The notes under the pieces were generated by a model, which was not told the origin of the DNA, ran no database searches, and saw only the letters and a list, made by a program, of their open reading frames with translations. Shown in pieces: positions 1 through 12,800 of a stretch of 59,889 nucleotides of DNA. The position numbers and the translations under genes are program-made. Source of the DNA: Acanthaster planci (Eukaryota > Echinodermata > Asteroidea > Valvatida > Acanthasteridae); assembly GCF_001949145.1 (NCBI RefSeq), contig NW_019091491.1, forward strand, positions 1,123,862 to 1,183,750, read 5' to 3'. The stretch's first letter is position 1, and every line of letters begins with the position of its first letter.

Positions 1-779
1 CAGAACCAAAAGAGAAGTAAACAATTTTCTGAAGCTTTTATGAAAATTGGACTTGCCGCAAAAGCTCTCTTTTTCCAAGACAGGCACTGTCAGCAAAAAA
101 CGAAATTAGTACTCCCACCGACATGAGCTCAATGCACGGGCCAACAACATAGATGACTGTGTGAGCACTAATACTCACAACAAAACCCTTTGTCAGGCTG
201 AATTGAAACTTCACGGAAAAACTCAATGTCTCACTTGTATAGTTTTGGGTATCAAAAAGATCGTTAACGGTCCAGCCAAAATTGTGTGGGATCTATCCTT
301 TGGCCCCCCAAAAGTCTTTCATCTCTGGTCAGCACGATTTCAAGCATGCACGTAAGTCTTTTTTTCTCTGCGAGAGCTGCAACAGTGCCCTCTATTGCTG
401 CACTGTCTCAAGATTTTTGCAGGTAGATCAATCTTTTACTCGGGGTGATAGATCCTGACGAGATTGATGTTGAACAATGATAGCACACTATAGACAAGAA
501 GTTTTTTGTAGTCAGATTATAATCATAATAAGGCTGGTCTAGTTCCAAGACTCGACAACGTGTGTCTGAAATTTTCTGTACAATCTAACTCTGGAGAAAA
601 AAAAAAGTCACGTCATCGCATCGATTCCGGAACATCAGTCTGACCTGAGACAAATGTTTTTTGGAGGGGGGCCTTGCCAACCAAATCCCCCCAATCTGTA
701 TGATGTTCCCTCAAACCTTGCCCTTTTCAATTCTTAAATCTCCTTCCACAAGACCAACCATTTGATAAATTCATCTCAC
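1..779. other. Intron of KIF1, no exon seen
   Basis: AT-rich intron at the left edge. I compared the minus-strand frames with the next expected KIF1 region and saw no match. It holds a CAGTGCCCTCT motif at 383-393, related to the GCGCCCTCT motifs found elsewhere. Confidence 0.6.
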
Positions 780-870
780 CGAGGTCGGAGTTCTCTCGCT
801 GTCCCTCTACAATCCTGACCTCGTCCTCTGAGATCACTGACTGGCTCAGATTAGTTGGGCTACGTTTGAA
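780..870 (-). CDS. KIF1 (unc-104): KIF1 exon: stalk region, last exon in the window
   Basis: Encodes [20 protein letters not shown] then [10 protein letters not shown] and the first base of the next codon. Homology rests on the [12 protein letters not shown] motif, which follows the previous exon directly in KIF1A. Acceptor gtacttgcag, donor GTGAGA. No further exon was recognised in 1-779, so the rest of the gene, including the expected PH domain, lies to the left. Confidence 0.85.
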
Positions 871-3800
871 CTGCAAGTACAAATATTTTTCGGATGTCAA
901 ATTCACTGAAATCGCTTGAGGAAATATTAAAACACTGTAAAATTAAGAACCCAAACATGGCCGCTTGTGATACCTTTTGGCAGAAAGGAAAAAAGGCAAG
1001 TCATCTTAAATCTAAAAAGAATGAGTGGGAGATCATGCATCAATTTCTTTTCCTCTGGTATTCCTGCAATGCACTTTGTAAAGCCTTCAGGCATTTTCCT
1101 ATGATGTCTTGACTTCTATGTCAATATTGATATCAATTCTATTGAAACTGCCACTCTCACACAAATGTCCATTTTTTCCAGACAGATGGGTCAAAATAAC
1201 AACTTTTCCCAATAATACATGCTCTATGCACATTGGACAACACGTGTGATGGACTGAACAAAAAATGACCATAGCAACAACCCTTGCCGGAGTGAACTGA
1301 AACCTCTAGATGTACATGTACAACTCAATAATGTTTTATCAATAATGCTACGGTATCAAATATGAACAAGACTGGTCATAACTAATAACCACTGGTCACT
1401 GTTAATGACCACTGGTCATTACCCATCCCCCCCCCCAGGTAAGAGATGGCTGAAAACTTTTCAGGTTAACCGGGTACGGAGACTCACCTTTCGCTGGAAA
1501 TACTCGTCATCATCAAAGGCTATCTTGGCCGTCCCAGACTGGCGCACGCCTGATCCATAGTCTGGCGCCTCTTCGTCGGGTGCAACGTGCTGCACAGCGA
1601 TGCGCAGGTAGCCCTGCACATCTCCCTTCTCATTGACGATAGCCACACGGTGGACCAAGGGAACCGGGTACAAGAGGTTGCTCAGGTACACAAAAGCTCT
1701 GTCAACAGAAACAACCATGTTAATCATTAGCAGGAACCTAAGCCTCAAAATAGTACTAGCCTGGCATACAAATGACAGTAAAAAGTGCTCTGGGCTACCT
1801 AAACTTGGTTCCTTGGTTGCCTGGTGGGCTAGTGAAAAATTCAGATTTAAACCTACCTGTTAAAATTTAGATCAAAATATATAATAACTTTGGTGATAAT
1901 GACTACACTATCACAAAGGCTTAGTAGCTGTGGATGTATTTTTGTGTTTTCAAAAAAGTGATACTCGCGCGATAGGGCGATAACCAACTGCAAACGCCAC
2001 GAGCAGAGTAGACTGGTGAGTTGTGGTACATGTATATAGCATAGCACATGGTACGGTGAGGCACCGCACGTGCACCTTCCGTATTCTCGTTCACATCATT
2101 TATCAATTTTTCTAATCTTAACTGGCCACAGCTACCATAGTTGTACTGGCCATCGTAGGAGTCCTTGAAAGCGTTTGATACAAAGTCTACACAAAGCAGC
2201 GTGCAAACAGCGCCCTCTTTTGAGTGAAAAAAAAAGGTTTTCCCCATTCACCGCACATGTTCGAAGGTCCAAAAGCAAGCAAAATGTGGTGATTTTTGCC
2301 AAACGTAAGTAACCCAAATGAGGGTCAACATGATGGATCAATGAGGATCAACACAACATGACCCCCAAGCCCTGTGGGTCCAAGATAGTAACAGCTCTTC
2401 CAATGAAGAGCAGGCTGAATCTCACGGCAGTGACTCTGGCAGCTCCGCTGAAGAAACTCTCTAGATGATTTTGATCCTGACTCGGTAACCAGCGACTCAA
2501 GCGACTTTTAACTAACATACATGTCTCTCTATTTATTTATACCGTCAGCCTTTAATTTTCTGAAGTGTAGAATTCTCCATAAATAAGCTGATTACAAATT
2601 TTGGGGGTTTCTTAATTTTTTATATATGGGCTAGAAAAATTCTGAACGGGCTAGTAAAATATCCAGTTAACGAGCCCAGTTGGCTAGCCAGGAAAAAAAA
2701 GTTAGCGCAAGGCCTGACGATGATAACCCACGAACAGCCTTAACTATAACAGTCATAAACCCCTTCATGGCGGGATTATTTTGACCGCGCCTGCTGGGCC
2801 GTGGTATGCCCTGAATGGAGGGCTTTATCCAGCAGCAGGCCCCATTGAACCAGCAGCTGCATGGTGAATAGACTGTATGTGTGGTATGCACTAATCCTCA
2901 CACAACGGTACAGTAGTAGCAGTTCCCAGAGCGAAGGGGTTAATATCCTAAGGCCTAAAAGTTGTGCATTTATCTTACAGAGTTTAATCAACAATGTAAA
3001 AGAAGTGAGCTGTCTGTCTTGTGATGTCTCTCAGCTTGAAGACCAAAACTCAAGACACAAAAAGGGCAAGGTTTACGGAAAAAGCAACTGGATTTCTACC
3101 ATGAAACAAAGCATGGACAGGTTAGCAGCGCCCTCAAGCAGCTATGCAACGAGAGGATAAACTGCATGATCTCTGCACATCTGAAACAGTCGTTCCGAGG
3201 TTAAGCTCCAAACATACACTGCTGAATGATTATGACTTCTCTCACCTTCCAACCAGTCGGAACCACGGGAACCTATCGTAGAAGGGGTCCCGGCAGGTCA
3301 CAGCACTGTTCTCAAAGCCCAGTGATTCGGGTGTTGTGGGCGTGGCATCGGCGGCATTGTCGTACATCTCGCGCATCAATTCAAGGCGTTTCCTGATGAA
3401 GAGATCATAAGAAGCACATACAGCACACCATCAAGAAAACACTCTGAACGCCACTTTGTCCACACAGTTTTATCCACAATGTTCACTCTGGTTGTGAGCT
3501 TGGTGTTTACTGGATTGACAAGTCCCACACTCTATCACCTATTATAAGTGAAAGCCTCCATACTGCTCCAAGATAACACATGCACTGCCTCAACATCATG
3601 ACAGGAATTGCCAGAGGATAATGAAGGATTAAGGCAGTGAGAACCCCTCAAAGGAGCATATTCAAGACATACTGGAGGATTTTGGAGGATTGAGGATGAA
3701 TGCAGTTTTTATACATGGATAATCAAAAGGATTTTGAAGGATTGAAGATGGTGCCCAGCAAAACGGCCCTGGGGGGGATAGGGTTAACAAACCTGAGCTT

Positions 3801-6800
3801 TTCCAGGGACCAGTAGTGGACGGCACCATTCTTCTTGTCCGTAACCTCCACAGCCACCACGGTGCGAGGGAAGGGACGCTCCAAGATGTCGGCATTGTCC
3901 GCGCTGGACAGGAGGTCGGGCGACAGCGGGGAGTAGATGGTGTCCGTCAGCAAGACAAACTGGAATTCCACCTGGGGAACACCAGAAACATAAGACAGCA
4001 GATTATGGCTCAGTCTGGTGGGGTTTTTTGTGTCTGAATACTGACTTTGTCTTTGACACTGAAATTGATTGTAGGGCTTTATTTCAAACTATATGAAAAT
4101 ACATGTAAGCATGCTCTCGCCTTTGGGGCTATCCACCTCCAGCAGAAACACCCCGTCATCAGTTGAAAAGAGCCATATTGGTGGGGAGTGTTTATTTTGT
4201 TAGTAGCGATGCGACCATAACACAGGCATTTCATAGTCGTTCTTGAACCAGCAAAGCTCAGTTTTGACCAAAGGAGCCTCTGTTCCTAAAAACAGCGCCC
4301 TCTCTTGGTCCAGCCTGAGAGGCACAGCATACACCTCTAAGCTCTTCCGGCAGACGATGGCTTCTCATTCCAAAGTCAGGACATGAACATGTGTCTAAAC
4401 TTATATATATGTATTTTTAAAAATCTGTTATATTTGTGTGTTCTGCCGTCTCAGGATTAATATATCATCGAAGAAGACTTAGCAACACTCTGTTATAGGA
4501 TCAACATGGCCATGTACAGTACATACATGTAGTTATTTACAAAATATCCTGTTGAGAAATTACAAGTTCTGTCATGTGAAGGGACCTCAAGTACTATATA
4601 CATGTACATACCTTTTTCTTGAGTTCCACGCTTATAGCATTGGCCTCCTTTAGGAAGATAGCATTGCCCCATAGATCATCCTGAATACAGAAAATTACAG
4701 GAAAGTATTGGGGATTTCAATCAACCACTGAATACAGGAATTATGTTTAGCGGGAACTGGTCCCAAGTGTGGGTTATATTCAACAAAACAACACCTCAGC
4801 AGATCACCGGCTAGCCCTATTCAGCTGTCAGGAGGTTCAATAGTCAAGCATTCATTAGTCAAAGGTTCAATAGTCCAAAGGCACAAAGTTCCAACAGCCA
4901 GGGATTAATTAGTGGGTAAGTCCAGAATTTAGGGGTCCAAAAGTGTGACATTTTTGGTCCCTGTTACATCTGACCTTTGTTGGTTGACATGGAAATATCA
5001 CCAGAATTGATTTCAAACTATTACTATTTGTTTGGCAGGTAATTTGCATTAAATCATTACTCTTGGAAATTAGAAAATGTGTTCTGAACTTACAAAATCA
5101 TATGTCAGATGTAACATGAAAACATGAAAAAAATGGACCCTACAATTTCTGGAATTAACCTTGTGTGAAGATGAAAAAATATTCGTTCATCCCCACACTC
5201 AGTGCAATAGTCTAAAGGTTCGATAATTGCAAATTTAAACAGTTAAATTTAGAAAATGGTTTTTTATTCTGTCAATGGTTCAAAAGTCTGAAATCAACAC
5301 AAAGTTCAACAGTCCAAAGGTTCACCAATCCAAAAGCACATACTGCACACGTACAGTTCATTAGTCTAAACTTAGCTTTCACCTTCCCTGAATAACTTAG
5401 CACTATTTTACAAACTGAACTATGCTGTCAATTTGGATTAATGAAGTTAACTGTCAATTTAGACCAATGAACCTTTGGATGAATTAGCCTTAATCTACAT
5501 GTATTTTCTGGTGAATGAACTTCATGGCTATTAATCCTATGGCTACATGAAGCTTTGGACTATTGAACCTTCTATTACATACAATACCGCCCAGAGCAGC
5601 CAGTATTTCACTATGGTCCATTACTTCAAAAACCTCAGATTGAAATGGGCAAGTCGACCTACCCTGATTGAAGTGAAACGGTAGTAACGCCACTTTCTGA
5701 CCACCCAGCTCGCCAAAGCGTATTCCCTTGGTGTCCATTGATGACCTGGTCAAAGACAACAATAAAGACAACATGAATTACACTTACTTGATCACCTCAA
5801 CCTTTACTTTCATCTAAGCCATATGGAAACTGCAGTACAACCAATGACAGTCATTCCTGCTTAAAGATCTTGACATGGTATCCTTTCTGTCTAGAATAAA
5901 AATAATCCTTGCTCCAACTGTACACAAAATGCATTCCTATTCATTTTTTCACTCCCTGAGAACAATCAAACTCAATGCACATTAAATTCAAATTATTTCA
6001 TCCGACTACAACTGAATTTTACACAATGGCAAGATTTTCAATTTTTATAATACTTGTTTTGTCATCCATTTCACTTTCAACCAAAAAATCGTTCATCTGC
6101 AAGTTTGCAGGTTGTCTACATACAAGTACATTACACACAGTTTCAACTAATTTCGGGTAAGATTAAAAACGTCTTTTTTTGCATCTTCTTTTTTCAGATT
6201 TAATGATTTATTATTAACAAAATAAGGAAAAACAACTCCATTACTGGAGCAAACAAAGAAGGAGCAAACAGCTTACCTTCTCCCCCATAATGTACTAAGA
6301 TATCAAATTGCAGCCCAAAGTTTGTTACCATGGAAACTGAGCTGGCAAGGTGAATGCTCCCTCTTAAATTTGCTCCTGGACACAAGCAACAGTTGAAATG
6401 AACACAAACACGGGCAGCTACCAACAATGGACAGGGCTAATTGACATCTGCACTGCAGCCATATTGGTCTGGTAACCCAACAAATAAATGACAAAGTAGT
6501 ATTTTGCAACTAGAGTCTGTCCCTCGCACCAAGCTAACTTTTCTTGTTCCCTGCCCCCTGTACAACTGGCTGCTGCATTTGAGGTCAACCTCTTTCCATT
6601 CCGCAATCATCATTTTCCTTTCAGCATGTTCAGGGAAGGGAAAGACCTCAAAACAATCTCAGCAATATTTCCTTTGTTTGGTTGCAAATTTTTTCTGCTA
6701 TATTATGAGCACAGGCAAAATTTAAAAAACATAAGAAGTGACCTTGGTTATTGGGAAAAAATAAAGGAAATGGAAATGAAATGAAGTAAAGAAAAACAAA

Positions 6801-9800
6801 ATACCCCTTGTTAATGGGAGACAAAGCAATGTTACTTTTCTCAGCAATGTTTAAATGGAATCCTTCTTCCCTCAATGTTTATGTTAGAATGACATGAAAA
6901 AAAAAGATACATGTACATGGAAAGACCAGACATTCACAAATATTCATTGCAAACAACTACCAAGACTGCTGCAGAAAAACAGATGAGTCAAAACAGGACT
7001 GGCCTCATAGTAATGGTATCACACATTTTTGAATACATTTTTTTCTAACAAATTTTAACATTCTGGCAACAAATAAACCGGAAATTTGTAAGACTTTTAG
7101 GAAACAGCAGGGATTATTTCTAAAGACACCACCGGTAAACGAGCCACTCATCCGCCTACATCTACGCAGTCCACTATTAGGTCAAACTTCTTGAAATTTC
7201 TGAACTGTAAATTGTAAATAGTAAACTGTTAAAACGAGAGTATTGCATTAATGTTAAAGCCCTTTGACAATAATTTTGGCACAATAAAAACAAAAAACAA
7301 TTCTGTCTTGTAAATCTACAAATCTGAGAAGGGTTAAAGAAATTGTATGGATACTATTAACATAGCGTCCCCCACAATTACTGTGGCACCATGATAAAAA
7401 AAGATTGTTTTAAATAAAAAAAAGTGTGGCGGTATAAAAAAAAAGCATTATTGACAATACATGGCTCAAGACAAAATGATTAGCCTGAGAGCGGTTAAGT
7501 GGTAAAGAAAGCGTTCAGTATTAGTACATGAACATATCAACAGGAAATGAGAAGTGGTCATAGCTAAGGAAAGGTTATTTAAACTGCGTCATATCCAGGA
7601 GCAAATGTTAGAAAGAGTCATCCCCTGCCGACTGCGGTTTTCACAGGGACAAACAAATGGCCAACTCTGGTGGGGTCCAGTCCTCCAGCAGTCCAATCCG
7701 ATGGCTCACTTTCACTGTTGACATCAGCCAATCAGCTTCCAGTTTTTCACCAATACCATTTGGTTGACGATTTGTAAGAAGGGCACAAGGACAACGTGAG
7801 TCCAAGCAGCAAAACAATTTCAACTTCGATTTCATTCATGCATTAATTTTATCAAACCTGAACAGTGAGGCTTTAGACTCTGTCGCAGCAAGACCCTATT
7901 ACATTTGCAGCAACATTTGCATTCAAATCATAAATGGGCATTTCCATTGAACTAAAAGTGTCAGAAATGAGTTACACTTAAATTTCCAATATGCCCGATT
8001 AGTTTCCCTGAAAATAGTGCTAGAGTATACACAACAGTATCTCTGCTTCTTTGATGTACCTTAATTTATTTATGGTCAAAAAAATGTCGCCTACGGATTC
8101 CCTAGGTAGAAGGAATTTCTTAAGCCTCTGTGAATCTAAATATAAACAAGGTTAGAGACCAGCGGTCTGTAATTAACCGGTATGCTGACCACTAACCAAT
8201 GGGCCACCTTCCCTTGGTACCATGGAATTCTGGGAAATTCCTGCCCAGTCGTTGTTGGAAAGGCCTCCTGGGAGAGGCGGGGAGATTAAAGGGGCAGGAC
8301 ATACATGTGGACATGCTTGGAACTCTATTGGTTGTGTCTAAATCAATGAATATTCATCAGCAGGTAATTTTTCAAGAATTTTGACTCACAAAGGGAGGGG
8401 CAGTTTATTGATGATGAATAAGCAGTACCTGTTTCGACACCACTGAAAATAAATGAAGTGCTTTTCCCTAAAAAGTATCTGCTTCCTGTGTCTGAATAAT
8501 TCATGTTAATGTAATTTGTTCAGTCATGTATACACACACATCACTACGTGTCAACTATGAGGCATCACTAAAACACACCAGGGACTTGGGCATATTACAA
8601 GCACTATCCTGCCTAATCTTATTACGAGCACTAGACCAACACAGCCGGGAGCAATACAAGAATGAATGAATCTTTCAATATTTGGGGATTAAAAAATACC
8701 TGTTCATTGTACATCAAATTTTTTGGTGTATTGGTTTGGTACAAGTAGAATATTTTGTTTGGCTCGCAGCAAACAGGACATTTTATATTGCCACTGTGAG
8801 GCAGCAGTCTGGGTTCTTTTACACAGGAAAAAAGAGCACGGCCCTTTGTGCCCATTCAATCAAAAACTGGCTGCGTAAACTCCAAGACATGCAATATGAA
8901 AAGGCACACTAGTGTATGCAAGTGACATGCAATCCAATGGCCGGACTGCATCGGCCCCACAGTGACTACTACAAAGGTCAAGAGGGTAACATTTCTGACA
9001 AAACAAAAATATTTCAACCTCAACAGATGTGAATTCTGTTCGGTCTCACCAAGTGACAATATTTATTGCTTAACATAACATGTATACATCAACACAAATA
9101 TAAAAAAAGGAGATCCACAAGTCATGATTCAAAATATAATATTGAAGATGTCATTTTCAACTAAATTTAAGGCCTTTCAGCAGCAAAGCTCCCAATTGCT
9201 TATGACATTTAAGTCAAATAGTCATTTATCAATGAATGTAGCGATTTGTACATTCAACAGTGGGCAAAAATATGGCGAGTGATAGGTCCAAATATGTACA
9301 TGTATTTACACATTTACTGTAAGGTGCACCTACATGTACATGTATAGGGTCTGCTTTTTTGATGTCACAATCGTGTTTTTCCTACAGGTGGCTGCTAAAA
9401 CTATGGCTGGCCATCGGTAAAAAAATAAGAAAAATAAGAAGTGTTAAAAACCCTACGCAGCTACATGTACATGTATCAGAACTCCAGAACACACGTACTA
9501 CCAAATACTAAAGGAAAATACAACCCTATTTAAAATCCGCAAAACAAGAGTCCATTTGGGAATAATTGGTGGTAAAATCAAAAACCAACCAGAAGGTGAA
9601 ATTTCTGCAAACCTTGGCCGCCCTTACAAGTTCTAGGGAAATTGAGAGTGGTCTCAAAAACATGTACCGTTTACATGTACCGCTGTAGCGTACCGGTATA
9701 TGGCAAAGTTTGGTAGATTTGGGAATTCGGACTAAATATCAACTTCAATGCAAACCAGTTGTGATAGTGCAAGTACAAAGACTACATGTATATGCCACAG

Positions 9801-12800
9801 TCACACTGACAAATGCTCCTCATGGGAATTCCGCATTAATTAGGCCAACTGAAGAACTGTTTAAAATTCCAAAATTCTGTCACTTGACATGGAACCTTTT
9901 AAACTTGTTCCATTTCAGTTTTCAGTGAACAAATAATTTTTGGGGGTAAAAAATGTATTTGTACTGTAGCTACATGTATTGTGTATGGGTGTATGGTTTG
10001 ATTTAAAAAAAAGACAGTACCGCTTCTTTTCTTTTGTCCACTTTGATTACTAAAAGGAACTGATTTTGATTAATTCTGTTCTGAGAAGTTTCATTGGTGA
10101 ACTATGTGCAAACTACTATCTAGAAAGCTCTTCACTCACTATGTTGCATCACTGTACAACATGTCTTCAAGGAAGGTGAAACCGGAAACATGGCATCTTG
10201 AATCATGACTGGTGCATCATCCTGTGAGTACAAGTACTGAAACTGTGCCAAGCCCAAAGGTGGGTATACAGTACATGAAGCAGCCAAATAAATTACATAA
10301 ATTACTACAGATCTGTAAACAACAATGCATATACATGTACATTGTATGTACCGTTGGGAAAGGTTAGCACTGTAGTGTAATAAGCAACAGAGATTTTGAT
10401 ATGGGGCAAGTAATTTGTGAAGGATGAGGTATTCTGATGAATGGCATGACTTGAAACACGAGCTTTATTTGTTTTTCCTCCACGTAAAATTGACATTTCA
10501 AACCTCATTTTGTATGTGTGTCTTTTGAGAAACATGCATTATTTGCCACTTGCTGCCGGGTGGTTTGAAAAATGCAGCGCACATAATCGGCACAATTTCA
10601 AGATTTTCAGTTTCCAAATTCTTCAAAAATTTCACCCACACGAATGACTGTCTGGCAGCTACTCTAATCTGACAGACAAAATCTATTGACGCCAGTATTT
10701 CAGCCAGGCCTGTAGCCTTGTAAAAAGAGCCCAGATTGTGTGGTGTAATGTAACTTTTTTTGTTTATGAACCTGGCACAGTGCACTGCTGACCTCTTTTC
10801 AATAGGGGCCAGATTAGCGTGCAGTGGTGCTGTGTGACTCATCGTTGTGGTGGTGGAACGTTTTAGTCCCTGGTGGTAATCCGCTGCTCTCAATGCCCAA
10901 AACCGTGGTATACTGTTTCAAAACAAGGCTGGATTATCTCCACTATTGAAAAAATGTTGGTTAAAGCCCAGCAGCCTGGTCTTTTGTTACAAGGCCCAGT
11001 TCCCTTTGTCCGATTTTGGAGACCCGGCCATGCGCATAAAGCATATGTGTCCGGAAATCCCGGCAGCAAGAGGTTAAAGGCTCCGGACTATACCATATTC
11101 AACTCCAGTACTGCAGTATTGCCTTGCTTGAGAACCAACTTACAATGTAGATGCTAAATACTGAGCTTGCGACCAACGTGTCGAAAAATCTCTTTTTGGT
11201 GGATGAAAAAGTTACTTCAAACAAAACATTTCACATTTACATAGAAGTACGAGTACCTGAAATTAACAACGTAATCAAGAATTTATCAAGTATAGTGTGA
11301 GGTCATACATGTATATAATATATTTATGCTTATTTACAATTCGTATTTGGTCTGATTAATATTTCAATTGTGTACAAAATTTGATACAAGAACACACAGG
11401 GACACTTTTGAAGGTAACAACAAAAAAGGTGACCTTTGCTAAAAATCTCAGAAACACAAAAGAGATCCAAATCAACACCTGAAAACTAGAAACAAACATG
11501 AGATTTTTCAATTTTGAAAAGCTCTTGAAGATTGTCCATAGAGGTTTCAATTCTTAGAAGTGACTGCCTTTGGCAACCTGGTGCATCGACTTGTAATGGC
11601 GCCCTCTATAGACTATGCTCCACATGTACACGGGCACTTTAATTTTTCAACTGGCAATTGGGCATAGAGTTAATGGAGAATACCCAACGCATGTACATGT
11701 ACACAATGAGATCTGTTCAATCAACCTGATATGTCAGAGGCAAGTTAGATGTGTTCAAATGTTCGCTGTAACAGTTTGACTGTACATGTAAATTGTACAT
11801 CTGTACATGTGAGCCAATGGAATGATTTTAGATTACATTTACATGTATCTTAAGACATGTAAAATAACGCATCAGTTCAAGTGAAATGAAATTACATGTA
11901 CTGGATTTTAGTGTTCTCCTAATGTTTAATTTAAGGAAACACTTTAAGAGCAGGAATTAACCCTGACATACCGTGATGCTTAATTCAAACAGCTTAAAAT
12001 GCATTTTAATGGAGGCCTAGGAAGCACGCGGGCAAGATTTTAAAAGAGACTGATTTATCAGTACAGAGAAAAGCAAACCAAATGGGTTTGAATACTGCAA
12101 CACTGGGCTGACTGGTGGTGAGATTTTCAGCACTGATTTAAAACTCGTTGAAATTATGGCCTCAAATGGATACCTGTAGCTTTTTCAAAGCTGCAAGTTT
12201 CTCCAACCTAGTCAGAGTTGTATATGAAAATTTTAATTCTGCATAATTGATTGGGTATTGGCGATTTATACATGTACTGAACGTAAGGATTGGTAGAAGC
12301 TTCAGTGTTTACACATAAAAAGCCAATGACTGGTTGATAGATTGCATATCTTTGCATAAATGAATGTTTAAATATTAGAGGAAGATATCAAAGCTTGCTT
12401 TACTTGCTTTTCTTGAGAAACTGCTGCAATTTAAGGCTAGGAATGTAGATTGCCTGGATGTTAGCAATGCACCGTAAATATTTTCCCCAAAGGGTCACAT
12501 GTACAATTTGACGTGAAGATTCTGTATCCTACTTTGGAAATCTGGCACAGTTTATGTTCAATTCCAAAAGAGACAAAAATGCTTGTTATCAGCTTTACTG
12601 ATTGTAGCATTTCCATTTCACTGGGCGATTTGTTACATATTGAGTTACATGTACATGTACATGTAGCAAAACTTGAGTAAAACTGTGACAAGGCACTGTT
12701 TCAATTTTAAATAAAGGTGATTTGCTTCTTTTTTTCAAATGTACAAAATGTCAGTATCATCCACCCCCCTTTGAATTTATGATATCGGGAAAAAACATTC

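Noticed and set aside
5490-5774. 94-residue minus-strand open frame across the KIF1B-domain exon
   Set aside because: It is a shadow frame. The conserved [11 protein letters not shown] reading lies in a different frame that matches KIF1 and fits the splice phases.
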